Positions 11,650 through 23,925 of a stretch of 64,000 bases of DNA are shown piece after piece. The stretch is from Sclerurus mexicanus (Eukaryota > Chordata > Aves > Passeriformes > Furnariidae). The translations under genes and the position numbers were made by a program. Under the pieces are notes generated by a model. It was not told where the DNA came from and searched no databases. It saw nothing but the letters and a program-made list of their open reading frames with translations. The stretch is taken from contig VWZF01005257.1 of NCBI GenBank assembly GCA_013396755.1, positions 585,553 through 649,552 on the forward strand. The letters are read 5' to 3'. The number at the start of each line of letters is the position of its first letter. Position 1 is the stretch's first letter.

Positions 11650-13869
11650 ATGTATACTAAAAAAAAATAAATTTATATATTTCCATAGAAAATCTGCATC
11701 TTCAAAAGACATCAGCACTAAATATCTACAATGAAACTCCAAGTCATGTGTATCTATCACATGATTCTTTGTAAAGATTAATAAAGATGCTAAAAAAAAA
11801 GAATGCTTTAAATATCAACCAGTTACTTTTTTTTCTAAGGTAATTACCCACATCATTTGAAGCAAGATACCTGAAGATTTTTCAAATACAAATTTTTACT
11901 ATCTGCTTAACTTACATAATTAACAACTCCTTGCAGGTTTCTTGGGTTATATTCTGCTATCATGGTATAAAGGGATGGAAAAATCTTGAATGCTTCTCTC
12001 ATAGATTTCCTCTTGCCTGGAAAAACTATGGCTGATGCCGCGCACACCAGTTCCTACCGGATTTCAGGACTGGCCTAACTGCTCTCCTTTCAACACCAAT
12101 ATTAGGTGGATATTAAACTCTCCTAACTGCTCAATATCTCAATCTCAGAACAATATTAGATGTTCAAAAATACCCAAATTAATAAATTTAAAAAATATAT
12201 GTCCTTTCTTGTATTAAGTTACAGTCAATATAAAAAGCGCTTGAAATAGTTGTTTGTGGTTTATGCACAACCTGCTAGTTTTTAGCATGACAGAACTTCA
12301 CACTAGGAAAACTGAACTTGATATTATGAGATATATAATTTAAAATTTCAAATAATTTTCTGTCCATGTAGATAGTAGTCTATTTTATGTATTTCTTCAA
12401 AATATTTGCTACTGAAATCTATGTGTCTGTTCCAAGGTTCCTCACTGGTTGTTACATGTTTTGTTGCAATTTTGTTGCTCTGTTTTTTGTACCTATATGT
12501 CCTGATATCCAGGAACCAAAGTTTAAATCTGTATGTCATCTACTGCCTAACTAATCAGCCCATAGATCTTCAATATGCTGGTCTTGGACCACTCCCACAA
12601 CTCTGATCCTTCTCAAAGAGAATAGGATTTTCCAAGATCAAATGAAATATGTGATGTTACAGTCTTCTTCTGTTGTTGAAAGCTTTTCATTACTCGTATC
12701 TATGGTTTAACTGGACATAAATTTTTGAAAATTCATTGCACATCCTAGTCCAGCATGCTTCTTCAGATGTGGTGAAAATACTTACTACATCCTAAATTGC
12801 AATTCTATTAAAGAGAATCATTGACTTTTTTTTGAAGTTCATATGATTTCTTGTAAGAGACTATAACCTCCAATTACATTTGTCTTTGTTATTTCAAAGA
12901 AAAATCCATTAAAATTTGAATACTGTAATTTATTCTTTTTTGTTCTGAACTTGTAATGATATATTGTAACTCTGTTTCCATAAAGATGTTTCTCAACTAA
13001 GTAGAGATGCTTGACTGAAAGCTACCTCCTTGATGGACCTGTAAGCAGTCATGTCTTTCCTCATCTATATCTGATATCACAGCTCCATTGGACTCTCAAA
13101 ATCTAGTTTTGCAGTCACTTGGATGCACAATTCCATCTTCTTTCCAATGGCTTATATCTGCGTGTCTGAGTATATGTAGCTTGTGATTGTAATGATGGTT
13201 AGGTGATTAGGCATTACAGAGAGTGCAGAATTTGATTCCTTTTTCACTATAAGCATTGCCCTTATTATAAACTGCTGCCATTGTACCATTCACACCTGAA
13301 TTATGTTCCAAGGCACCACATTACAAAACTGAATTATTATTGATCATCCTTTTCCCTTGCTCTGAGAATATTGTACCTGTATGACAATTAAATATTATCT
13401 TACTATTCAGCAGTCTGTGGTGCTGCTGTGTGTTAATTGCTATACAAAGGGATAACATCTCTTGTTTCATGTCTTTCTTACTGACAGCCTACATGCACCC
13501 GGTTGTGATTATGACAATTTTGAATGAATGACAGCTTGCTTTTCTTGAGAATCATAAGAGAGATTACAAACATGCTACAAATATCTTCCTTTTCACTGTA
13601 AAGTTCTTCATCCTCCATCTCTGCATTTATTGAATCTCTTTAGGCCTTCCTGCTGTATTTGCAGCACAGGGAGATAAGTGCTCCCATTTCTTGCACTTTT
13701 CCCTCTGCATTATCATTTGTTCTACCTTCATCCTGTGGTCTGAATCCCTTCAAATTCATTCTGATTATTTGTGCTGAATTATTGATTTGCAATTTTTATT
13801 CCCTTTTAAGGATAACTCAGCTGCCCTCTTTAGCTTGGATGCATGATATATGGGTTGTCTTCATATTTC

Positions 13870-13899
13870 AATTAAAAATTTAATTTAAAATTTTTAATT
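13870..13899. repeat. AT-only near-perfect palindrome
   Basis: A 30-bp stretch with no G or C whose left half, AATTAAAAATTTAA, is mirrored on the opposite strand by the right half with a one-base offset. It could extrude as a cruciform. It is followed by more T/A-only sequence up to about 13914. Confidence 0.6.
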
Positions 13900-15639
13900 T
13901 ATTTTTTTAATTAAAGGACTTTATTATTATCCACAAAGTTAATGTGTTCTCATCTCTAGCAAAAACATTTTTCTGCTTCTCATTACCAGACAAAAACTTA
14001 TCTTTGTATTGTTTCATTTTCTAGTGGTAAAGTATAATTTTATCAGTTGTGTCCATGTTTCAGATATAATTGCTGACTGTTTTCACAGACATGTCAATTC
14101 TTATGTGTCAGACATGGCATTGATTCATGAGACTCCATTCTGAGTTACTCACAGCCCCCATCTTATGCCTTTGTAACATGGACATGTCTGACCCTGTTCT
14201 ATGTCTATGTACCAGATGACCTACACCCACTGATACATGCAAATGCATCTGTATCTGGAATTCCACCATTCTGTTCTGTTGCTATCGTTCTCTGATACAC
14301 TTTTCCCTGTGCTTTTAATTACTGTCCTGTTTACTTATTAATCATGATCTCTTGTTCTAAGTGTCCCTAAACTGGTACTTTCCTTATTATTTTATTAATT
14401 TCTTGCTAGAAAATAAGTAAAAGAGAGATGTTCATGACAACCTGTGACCTTGGTTAAGAGAGCCATTTATCTGAATTGCTAAAAGCAGACCTAACTACAT
14501 ACCCCACAGCATTATTCTCTGGAGCACTAACCAAATACCTCCCTTTGTAATTTCTATTCATTTATCTAGTTGTTTCTATGTTAATAAAATTATTAAAGTA
14601 GGCTGGATTTGCCAGCAGGTCAAAGGGATGGAAAGAAAGGAGTGTCTGAGGTGTGTCTGAAGAGTCTAAGGTACCTCACTGAGCACTTGAAGTTTCAGAA
14701 AAAATTAAGGGGGATTCAGAAACCATTGGAGGATGTGTATATATGAGGGGAAGGTCTTTCTCTCCCTTAGTAAACATTCCTACCTCTGCTCTGATCTTCG
14801 TAGAAGGATTTTACAGCCTTCTTCTCAGTCTTTTTCTTCCTTCACATAATACCCTGTGGTGACCCATTCTCTCTTCTCCATACATTTGTCCACCTTTCTG
14901 CAAGTGTTTCTATTTTCTCACACAGACTGGATTTTCCAATTATTCTTAACTAACTATTGATTTGCAAATTCTAGGCTTTAAGACGCAGCCAAGTATTGTG
15001 TGTAAGAGTATGGATTTCTCTATTAATATATTTTGAAAATAGTGTAATGCAGTTTTGCATTGCATGACCAAAACATGGACAATAAAATCAGATTTCTAAT
15101 TTCTCATCATTTCTCAACTGGACAATAACCCTTTCTTCCCTTGGAAGTTGCAGTGAGATGTCTGAATGCAAACCTAACCATAATTACTGTATACTAAATA
15201 AAAGGAAATGTGAAAGAGTACCAGCAGGATGATCATTTGTTGGTCAGATTACGTTAGTGGTAAGTCAATTCTAACTGTATTTTTTATTTTCAACTAGTAT
15301 ATAAATAGAGCTGTGTGACCTAGCAGTGTGTGTCTGATTTCATCAATGCAGAGTACAGAGTACAGGCAGAATGTGTGTAAGAGACATTTAAATTTAATAT
15401 CTCTGTTAGAAAAGAGAAGAAGCAGTTCCCATCTTGTTGTCCTTGCCACTGCTAATTCAATAAAAAAAAAAAGGACCCGCTACCTCCTCAGCCCAGAGGC
15501 GCATTACTTCGTCAAATTTACTTGAAGAATTATTCCTAAAGCTTGACTATAAGAGCATTGAGAAGTCCTATCAAAAGCACTCATGAGAATGGCAACTAAG
15601 TTACAATAGAAATGATTGTTAGTTGGTAAAACATTTCTC

Positions 15640-15735
15640 AAAATTAAAACCAAAATAAAACAAAAAATCCAAACAAACAAAAAAAAACCCACATCAACCA
15701 AAACCAACCAACCAAAAAAAAAACCAAAATCACAT
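15640..15735. repeat. A-rich CA/CAAA low-complexity tract
   Basis: An almost G-free run of A and C (units like CAAA and CCAA). This compositional tract creates open frames without meaning on both strands. Confidence 0.75.
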
Positions 15736-15850
15736 CCAGCCAATCAGATCAGCACCTGCAGTTTCCTAGAAGAAATTAATTTTCCTGGGGAGAAAAAAAA
15801 ATAAAAACTGCTCCAAATGTATACACAAGCTGACAAGGTGAAAATCAACA

Positions 15851-15910
15851 ATGAGTTTCAATGAGTTTGAAAACCAGCTCAGGAGTTTCAGTGAATTTGA
15901 AAACCGGCTC
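15851..15910. repeat. Imperfect tandem duplication (about 33 bp)
   Basis: The phrase '(c)agtgaatttgaaaaccggctca' repeats the preceding 'aatgagtttgaaaaccagctca' with a few substitutions. It abuts a CR1 ORF2 scrap on the right. Confidence 0.6.
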
Positions 15911-15985
15911 ATGTTCAGTTTTTCATCAATCATCACTCTCAAGTCTTTCTGTGCAGGGCTGCACTCAATCACTTCTCCACCCATG
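15905..15985 (-). mobile_element. Short CR1 ORF2 scrap
   Basis: On the minus strand this encodes a short peptide, VIECSPAQKDLRVMIDEKLNMS. It matches the layout of the CR1 ORF2 region just after the reverse transcriptase core, where a 'SSPAEKDLGVLVD.KL.MS'-like phrase is typical. Only about 80 bp are recognisable, and the tandem duplication on its left ends the similarity. The assignment is from family knowledge and was not searched. Confidence 0.55.
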
Positions 15986-15989
15986 CTTA

Positions 15990-16520
15990 CAGAGATGATT
16001 ATGATTAGACTTAGCGCTAATACACTATCTAAATATTGCCAATGCAGTATAGCATATAAACAGGTTTACAGGGTTTTAATATAAGCAGGTTTGGCTAGAC
16101 AGTACAGATTTACAGTCTTTGGCCTTGCTGAATGCAAAATTATAAAGCAATGAAGCAGCTATGGAGCTACTTTAGCATTTTATCTCTGGATGTGACCTTA
16201 TCTTAGTGCTTTTGCACACCCATCCAAGCGTGTTCCCTGTCTTCGGTCAAGACATACGCTGCAGATGTCTCTGCCAGGGTGAAGATTCACCCAGAAGCTC
16301 CCTGTAATCTCGGGAAACCAGTTTGCCCAGTTGTCCTAGTCTCCAGAATTTTATACCTTTTGGCGGATCCATGTGTACCAAAGTCAATTGCAATCATCAC
16401 ATCTCCCCCAGCTCTGCATTCATTATGCGAGCATCCTGACAGTTTCCTCCTGCAATTCCCATCCTTGTTTGCAAGTTAGGATAAATCACACTGCCCATAA
16501 GAGACATTGCAAGGGAGAGG
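15990..16520 (-). other. Block with LTR-like promoter features, unclassified
   Basis: A GC-richer block between AT-rich flanks. On the minus strand it has GGTATAAAATTC (TATA at 16349-16355) preceded by a G-rich upstream stretch and followed by a moderately GC-rich tract. This resembles the U3-R part of a retroviral LTR. No AATAAA, TG...CA ends or target duplication could be fixed, so it may equally be ordinary sequence. No protein was recognised. Confidence 0.25.
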
Positions 16521-19063
16521 GTGAGTGTGTGAAGGAAGGAGTATGAGAAGACCTGACTATCTTTCATTCCTGTCACAATAATTTTAAAGACATTAGGGAG
16601 GTCTTTGGCTCAAGAAATGTAGAATAAGGTCTTCCCAAAGGGGAGTTCCCTATATGTTTACCTGCCAATGCTGAGGATTATATTTGCTAAGCCATGCCTT
16701 ATATTCCTATATTTATTACTGCTGTAATAGAAAGTGTCGTATTTTATAGCATTTACGTTCTTCAAACGGATAAGGAATTATTTTTCCTCTGTTACAAAAT
16801 TATATGTGGTTGGACTATGTGTGCTGTGAAATCATCACTTGCTTCAGAAGAAAAACGTCATCATAATGAAACAGATTGCTCTCTCCAAAACTGTTGATAG
16901 GGCACTAGCTTCACCTAGGAGTATTAATTGCAGTACCTCTGAGTTTATAAAATGATCTAGATTCTTCTCCGGCATATAAACATCTACTTGCCAGTTCATT
17001 AGGTAGAAGTCCAAATACTACCTGCTGAAAGTGCAAACCATTTTTAATTAAAGACAAAGAATTTCCCTTGACATAAATGAAGACTAGGAAAAGTGAGAAT
17101 AAAACCCCAGACAACTCTACTGGCTGTAAAGACTGTAATTATAATTCTTGTTCCTAAAATATTTTTATATTTGCTATTTTACTCTTGTTTATTAGATTGA
17201 TGACTTTCATAGAAAATTGTGTTTTCTATGAGAAATAAAATTTACAGGTACATTCTTTGGGATAAAAAGCATTTTTAAGTATAAAGTATTCACAAGTATT
17301 CACATTTAGGCCACTTTTTTCAAGTCTGAAACTTTTTGCATGGGAGTTAGACTTACAACAGTGAATGGAAATATTACTCCCCTCAGTAGAGTTCTCATTT
17401 TAAGAAAGTGAACTGCCTTATTCATTAAAGATCAGATACATAACTTCTGACAATTCAAGTCCAGTCAGGTGCTTCAAATCAATCATGAATTAACCAAGGT
17501 AACAAAAATAGCTAGACATTTTTTAGCAATTTGACACAGACTTGTGAATCTAAAATCGAGCTTCAGTTTTCCAACAGTCTAGTCTTTTTATTACATTCTC
17601 TGTCCCTCCATCTCCTGACAGTATTGACAGAAACATTAGAGAAAGTTAAGGATATCCTTTTCAGTGGCTTGAGTATAATAATATTAAATTTTAGAGTGTA
17701 TAATAATGATAGAAAAATAGTACTTCAGAACATAAATACCAGATTATATGGCACTGCTAAATGGGCAGATTCCTGATGGAAAATGAAGCAGTGTTTCCTG
17801 GGTTAAATTAGATTTGATCCGTATAATGTATAGGGTGAATAAAATATTTTAAAATTAACATACTTTAACCGGCAGGCTTGTTTATCTGGTTAGTTTTTGA
17901 AAGCTGAGGTAAGCAATTTTTTTATGTACCCATCTGAAACCAAGCCCTTAATGATTCAAGAACAAAGCAGATTTGATGCACTATTGATTTTCTACCTTAG
18001 CAGTAGAAAAACCATTGCTCTATGCAAAGATCTGTTTTTCTGGAGCTCTGCCATCAGTCTTTTAAGCATTTATGTAATGTAGCATTTACATAGAAAAAGA
18101 ACATCGTACAGGGTTAGAAAGTTAAAAACTAGCCATTCATAACAACTTCATGTAAGTCTTCATATCGCAAAATAACTTTTGAAAGGAATTTTATATGTTT
18201 TCAAGTATTAAGTATCTGGACTTCTCTGGAGCATATAAATGCATGTACTGTCACTCCCCTAATCTCAGATCAAATGCTAGTCGGTCTACCTGCAGTGGTG
18301 CACTGACAAGTTGGACACTACCTGCTGAGTTTTCTTTCCTAGAAAACATGAGTATAGGGTTTTAGTCTCAAATTTTCCTAAGTCAAACTGGTTTGTGTAA
18401 GAGGCATCGGTCAGACACCAGTTTGGTAAATCAGACTTGTTGCCTCTAAGGAAACCTAACAGAACTGTGTAAAAGAAACTCTTGCTCAGCATCTGGTTGC
18501 AACACATCTGAGCCCAAAATGAGTTTGTTTCTCTGCTAGCATTTCTTTGCCTGTTATCTGCAGACAGTTTGTAGCTTTTTAGAAGTGGAGAACAAATCAC
18601 AGAAGCAGAGTTACAGTGTTACCTTCTTGTGATGTATTGTGCTATAAGAGCTATTTTACAGCAGCATTCACAAGTCACTAAAAAGTCCAAGAGAAAGCAG
18701 TATTTTATGTGTTTATAGGTGTAGACAACAGAACATTTAAGGCAACAATCCCAGCAGTTCATAAATCATTAAACGTCAGGGTGCCTCTAGTTCGTGACAA
18801 AGTTCAAGAAGAATAATATTGTGCAGAAATATCTATAGACACCTGAAGCATTTATACATGCTGAAAATAGTAAATACTTTCCTTCAAAAGGTCTGTTGCA
18901 AAACCCCTAAAAGATATGTCATTGCATTCTGCTGTCAGGTCTAATACTGTCTCATTTATTACATATTGCAAATAGGAATCTGCTCCTTTACAAGGCTGAT
19001 CAAAATTCAAACTGAACATTTTCTGTCCCTGTTTTATGGAAATGTTAATAGGATTCAACTGAC
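16521..19063. other. AT-rich single-copy stretch
   Basis: No gene or repeat recognised. It includes a 9-bp perfect hairpin (17208-17230) and a 104-codon minus-strand open frame (18286-18600) with no recognisable motif. Confidence 0.5.
17208..17230. repeat. Perfect 9-bp hairpin
   Basis: CATAGAAAA and TTTTCTATG separated by five bases. Short and AT-rich, probably chance. Confidence 0.4.
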
Positions 19064-19143
19064 TGTTTGAGACATAGAGTGGTGTGAGAGACTGAAAGCC
19101 TGAAAGAGCGAATGTAAATCTGAAAGCATTAATGTCTCAAACA
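19064..19143. repeat. 80-bp unit with perfect 12-bp inverted ends
   Basis: TGTTTGAGACAT (19064-19075) and its exact reverse complement (19132-19143) flank 56 bases that contain three CTGAAAG-like units. A 12-bp perfect inverted repeat at this spacing is less likely to be chance than the smaller hairpins. No target duplication is seen at the flanks, so a miniature transposon is not demonstrated. Confidence 0.55.
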
Positions 19144-19541
19144 CTGGCAGAAGAGAGAAGGAATGTTACCATGCCAACAAAATAAGGTGAGGTTAGAGAA
19201 GATGGTCTTGCAGAGATAGAACATTGCTTTTCCAGAACCAACTTCCTTATCTTGGGTAGCTGTAACTAAAAATAATTTTGGGACAGCATTACATTTGTGT
19301 CTCTAATGGGTGAGGGCAATTGAAACCATGAGATCCCTCAACCTCCTTCTGAGAAGTTCAAGAATAAAGAAATGTACATGCACAAGGACTAGTTTGTAAA
19401 CAGTGCATCTGGGAGGGACAGTGGGTGCACCCACCATCCAGAGGAACTGGACCAGAGATAATACTGGAACCTTGAGTGACCTGGATATTTTATTCTACCT
19501 CTATTTTCCTGTATTTCCTTCTTTCTTTCATCCTCTCCCTA
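19144..19541. other. Stretch without recognised feature
   Basis: Slightly less AT-rich than its surroundings. No gene recognised. It may be the upstream part of the LTR-like sequence ending near 19.7-19.8 kb. Confidence 0.4.
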
Positions 19542-19701
19542 AAAGTTTCATTCGCTGCTGCCATGGGTCATTCAGAAATCTCGGTTGTCATGTGGTGTTC
19601 AGAAAAGTTTAATCAGTGGGCTGTTCAGTAATGCTTGAATGGTTGCCACCACAGGCCCTTCGACCTATCATAAAGTTTCAATCATTGCTGCCATAAATAA
19701 A
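19542..19701 (+). repeat. Diverged 23-bp direct repeat ending at an AATAAA
   Basis: AAAGTTTCATTCGCTGCTGCCAT at 19542-19564 recurs with changes as AAAGTTTCAATCATTGCTGCCAT at 19672-19694, immediately followed by AATAAA (19696-19701). With the T-rich sequence upstream this resembles the R region of a decayed LTR, but ends and target duplication could not be defined. Confidence 0.35.
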
Positions 19702-19737
19702 ACCTTCTAATTGATTGTTTGGCATTGTTTTGCCTTC

Positions 19738-19806
19738 ATTTAGCCCAAGGGTACCTGAAACATCAATTACCTCTGAGCGGGCTGTCCAGGTCCACCCCCT
19801 TGGGAC
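19738..19806. repeat. 69-bp perfect direct repeat, copy 1
   Basis: Identical base for base to 20936-21004. It is GC-richer than the surroundings. Within it, CCCAAGGG (19744-19751) and its inverse CCCTTGGG (19797-19804) stand near the two ends. The flanks of the two copies differ. Function unknown. Confidence 0.9.
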
Positions 19807-20935
19807 CCAATAACATGAAGAGGAAAAAAAAGGGAAAAAAAAATTAACTGGAAAAATGTCACAAAAATAAAAAGGTGAAATATATTGACTGCATTTGCAC
19901 CAAAACTAGTGTCTGTGTTTTCTGATATTCTGTTCTGCTATTGTCAACAGGAACATAGATCATAATTCCTCATGATGCAACATCATCCCTAGATATTTCA
20001 GGATGAAAGCAAATACTGGAAAAGTTCTGTTTCACATGAAGGAACTTCACTTTTCAAAGTCTTTTTGTAGACTGAGTGCTCTATCATAACTCTGATTCAT
20101 TACTTCAGTAGTATCATCTACCTAAAGTGTGTTCCCATCCTCTAGTCTAAAATTATGATTCACAAAGATAATGACTTTTGTTGCCTCTTTTCCTTCTTTT
20201 TTTTATTTTATCATGTTGCACTTCTGTTATTCATGATGGTTATGTTTCCTTGCCCAGCCTCATCTCTTCCTTTGCTCTCTAATCTCATTTTAACTATGTC
20301 TTTTTTCCATGCTTTATCTGCCTAGGCAATGCAACATCATCTGGTAACCACATCCTGTCAGGATTTCAACAGTTTGGTCTACAATGCTTCTTCTGAAGTA
20401 CCAGATTAATGCAGGAGCAAACCAAACAAATATTGGTACAGAAGTTCCTATGAAAAAGTATATTTATAAATTTTTTTGTCTCCTTAAAACTTGGATTTCT
20501 TTCAAAAAATATCATTGACAGACTGCGTACTTCTGTGTGCTTGGGTTACAACATACATGAGGTCTGGTGAATAAAATTTGTATCTTATACATGCAACATG
20601 AAAAAACACATAGAAACAAAGGAAGGTTGCCGAGCGGCAAGTTATGTGGAACTATGCTGATTTATACCATTTGAAAATAGCCTGTCTTAGAAATAAATTA
20701 ACTTACACAAAAGAGCAGTATCTCACAGAAGAAATTTGCCGCCTCTTGGTCCTACCTTAAGGGCCAGATGGCTTTGAGGAAGGAGTGGTAGACAGTGGAG
20801 TAACTGAATATGAGGCAATACCCAAAATTTTACTGATAAACCAAATAATTGCTTCTTTCCAAACCATTTTGCAATTTTGTATTTGCCATGCCACTTGGAG
20901 AGTAGTAGTAGATTCTGAAGCACATGAATTAAACA
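19807..20935. other. AT-rich spacer between the two 69-bp copies
   Basis: 1,129 bp with no recognised gene. It begins with an A-rich tract and includes a small hairpin TTGCC-gagc-GGCAA at 20627-20640. A 103-codon plus frame (20785-21096) runs through the second copy but has no known motif. Confidence 0.5.
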
Positions 20936-21004
20936 ATTTAGCCCAAGGGTACCTGAAACATCAATTACCTCTGAGCGGGCTGTCCAGGTCCACCCCCTTG
21001 GGAC
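20936..21004. repeat. 69-bp perfect direct repeat, copy 2
   Basis: An exact copy of 19738-19806 at an offset of 1,198 bp, with the same inverted CCCAAGGG/CCCTTGGG ends (20942-20949 and 20995-21002). Both copies are in the same orientation. Confidence 0.9.
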
Positions 21005-22774
21005 TGATAACTTTTTCCTCATTTCTATATTCACATCTTTTTCATTTTCTCTTTTTCTGGTTAATTTTGTTATGCAGACCTGTACATGGGTCCTAAAAAT
21101 GTTCCATGATAAGATTTTGCTAAAAGGACTAAGATAATAATAAATATAACCAAAAAGGATTATGTGATAAACTGGAGAGAACGTTAAAGTTTTCTATCTC
21201 TACTTGCAGTCTTTTTTAACCTAGCATCATTGGATTCTTTTGTAAACCTTATTTGAAGACTGATTTTCTTGTTTACTTTATTCAAAGAATGAGTGTCATG
21301 TTCTGGTAGATGTTTGTGATTTTGATAGATTATCTCCACTGTCAAGAAAACACAGCTTTGGAAAGCACAGAAAAAGTCAAATAATAAAAAACTGTGAAGT
21401 ATGTTCACACAGAGTGTGCCAGAGACAGTGACTGATTGATTGAAAAGACAAAATGTTACTGCAAAATATTGGTTTCTTCTAATTTAATAAAACACTAAAG
21501 AACATTATGTTATCTTTAAACTACCAGGCTTCAGACAGATTCTAAGAGTAAACAATTCTTGTTTCTCACCCACAATAAGTGAGTAAGATTATGTCAAGAA
21601 GGGCAAAAACTGTGAAAGAATCATAATAATTGTCTGTCAAAGTCTGTAGTTTACATTTTAGGCATTCTAAGAGGTTACTGTTAGACTTCTTAGCATGAAT
21701 CTCAGCTGAAATGTCCTTGAGTTACATATGAACAGAAAGTTATCTACAGAGAGAATTATAATGAATCTGTTTTGATGTATAGTAATTCATAGGATCAATC
21801 AATGATATCTACTAGTGTAAAGAAAGCAAGAGATGCACCCATTAAGCATAAGGAAATCAGAAATCTCAACCGAGTGTGAACAATAAAGAAATAGAAATCC
21901 ATGTATGTGATATAAACTAACATAAACCTCCACATTTCTGCATGCACACTTTCCCCAATCCTCTTCTGGTATCCTTTTGTTTCAGGAGTAGAAGCAAAAA
22001 AGAGGAGTGAGAATTTGGTCCATGCATGCTCGGTTTCTCAGTAGGAATCAAGAACTATAAAGGAAATCCTCAAAGGTTTTTTGAATTGTAATTATTTGAT
22101 CACCTTTTGTGTTAAAGTTTAGGGTTTAAAAAAATGAAGTTAGCTTTTTAATTCATTATCAAATCTTAAACAACTACAGCAAGTACAGAACACAGGTTTA
22201 TAAGCCTCAAGAATGAAAAAGATGTCTGATATATTTGTTGAATTCTAATACAAAGGGATTAGTCAGCAGAATATCTGATATCCTTTGTTACATCTTCACA
22301 AAACCAATCTAAGTTTGAAGTTTTCCTGTTGCTGAGTTGTCTGTTGAGTCAGTCAGGTTTGTTTAATTGTGGCTATACATTGTCCTGAAATGTGTGTGAC
22401 AAATACACATCTGTCACAGTAGAAAAGTCATACATGGATTGCTGGTAAAAATCTACCTCAAAACTTTTAATGCAAATTAATGTAGTCTGAACAGCTTTGT
22501 TGGTGTTATGAAGTCTAACCTGCATGCTTGCATTTTTAGCAATCATTAATTGCTGTCTCGTACTGTTCTCTCTGCCTTCCACTTCATTAATCACAGGACA
22601 GTGGTAGGCCAGGGGATGTGTGATGGGAACATATAAATTATAAGGAGTACATTTTCTGGTTCTGCTCAAAATTGTGCAATAAACTGCTCTTTCAAGATTT
22701 TTATTTTTTTTTAATGATAAATGCTATTCAGAAAGCTCTTGTGGAAACGGAGTTATCTCAAAGTAATAGTGAAA
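21005..22774. other. AT-rich single-copy stretch
   Basis: No gene, RNA or repeat recognised. Confidence 0.55.
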
Positions 22775-23700
22775 GGCATTATACTCTGTTCTCTTCAACA
22801 TCTTCATAAATTACTTGGATGCAGGACTGGAAGGGATACTAAGCAAGTTTGCAGATGGCACAAGGCTTGGAGAAGCTGTTGACTCCCTCAAAGGCAGGGA
22901 GGGCCTGCAGAGAGACCTCGACAAATTAGAGGGCTGGGCAATCACCAACCATATGAAGTTCAACAGGGGAAAGTACAATATTCTGCACCTGGGATGGGGC
23001 AACCTGGATGTACAGACAGACTGGGGAATGAGATGCTGGAAAGAAGTGCCACAGAAAGGGACCTGAGAGTTGAGTATGAGTCAGCTCTGGCAGCCAGGAG
23101 GGCCAATTCTGCCCTGTGTGGTATCAGGCAAAGCATCACCAGCCTGTTTTGGGAAGTTATTGTCCTGCCCTGCTCTGCACTGGAGTGGCCTCACGTTGAA
23201 TATTGTGTGCAGTTTTGGGCACCACAATATATGAAAGACACCAAACTATTAGAGAGTGCCCAAAGGAGGGCAACAAAGATGGTAAAGGCCTGGAAACCAC
23301 GTGTGAAGCAGTTGAGGTCACTTGTTCTGTTCAGCCTAGAGGAGACTGAAGGGAGACCTCATCACAGTCTACAACCTGCTTGTGCAAGGACTACAAGGAG
23401 CAGACACATATTTGTAGAGACCAGTGACAGGATACAAAGGAATGGCCTGAAGTTGTGTAGGTTTAGGTTGGATATTAGCAAAAGGTTCTTCACCCAGAAA
23501 GTGACTGGGCACTGAAACAGTCTCTCCAGAGAAGTAATCACAGCACCAAGCCTGACAGAGTACAAGAAGCATTTGGACGATATTCTCGGGCACATGGTGT
23601 GATTCTTGGGTATGGTCCTGTGCAGGGCCAGGATTTGGTCTTGATGATCCTTGTGGATCCCTTCCAACTCAGTATGTTCTGTGATTCTGTGATTCTATGA
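22775..23700 (+). mobile_element. CR1 LINE fragment with ORF2 C-terminal part and 3' end
   Basis: About 925 bp of plus-strand CR1. It begins just before the reverse transcriptase FADD box ('ttcaacatcttcataaatta'), continues through the ORF2 C-terminus, and ends in 'cccttccaactcag' and three ATTCTGTG/ATTCTATG units (23674-23700). Its closest relative in the window seems to be 59830-60443: both share the phrase 'aagcctgacagag/aatt(a/c)aagaa.catttgga'. The element is 5'-truncated and its reading frame is broken. Confidence 0.95.
22815..23515 (+). pseudogene. Broken CR1 ORF2 (reverse transcriptase C-terminal part)
   Basis: The first open frame (22815-23066) encodes a peptide with KFADGT, then a 'LQRDLDKLEGWAITNHMKFN' stretch typical of the thumb-side region of CR1 reverse transcriptase. 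The family has two Asp residues in the FADD metal-binding box; here the second is Gly. Near 23000-23020 the frame shifts, and the related sequence continues in another frame (22994-23515) as ATERDLRV...LAARRANSAL...EYCVQFWAPQY. Roughly a dozen residues also seem missing after 'DLRV'. The protein cannot be functional: it lacks the endonuclease and most of the polymerase, and has a mutated box and a frameshift. Confidence 0.85.
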
Positions 23701-23925
23701 CTCTGGTCCCTTCACTACTTTCTTTATCTATTGCCTAGTAATGGTACATTATGGTTACCATTCCTGGTCGCATAAATATCAAACTATGAAAATTTTAGTC
23801 TACCTTTAGGCTGCCTATGAGAAATAGACATACTAATAAATAATGTATTTGCAACTTGGGTTTTGTTGTCTCTTCATTTTTTAATAAGCACTAATAAAGT
23901 AGTCAAATAGGTGCAATGGGTGGCA

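Larger units (their letters stand above)
9365..15850. other. AT-rich single-copy stretch, no gene seen
   Basis: About 6.5 kb with only short unrecognised open frames. It contains the tandem repeats, homopolymers and AT palindrome listed separately, and a TATATATG with a PBS-like 9-mer at 14.74-14.87 kb that I considered and did not accept as an LTR. Confidence 0.55.

Noticed and set aside
14738..14865. TATATATG followed 112 bases later by TGGTGACCC, similar to the start of a tRNA-Trp primer-binding site
   Set aside because: Only nine bases match, no CA end sits before it, no canonical AATAAA lies between, and no target duplication or internal viral sequence was found.
18286..18600. 104-codon minus-strand open frame outside repeats
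   Set aside because: No recognisable motif, no splice or start context that stands out, and a length that can occur by chance in 64 kb.
20627..20640. TTGCCGAGCGGCAA, reminiscent of a tRNA D-arm
   Set aside because: It is only a 5-bp hairpin. No anticodon arm, B box or acceptor stem follows.
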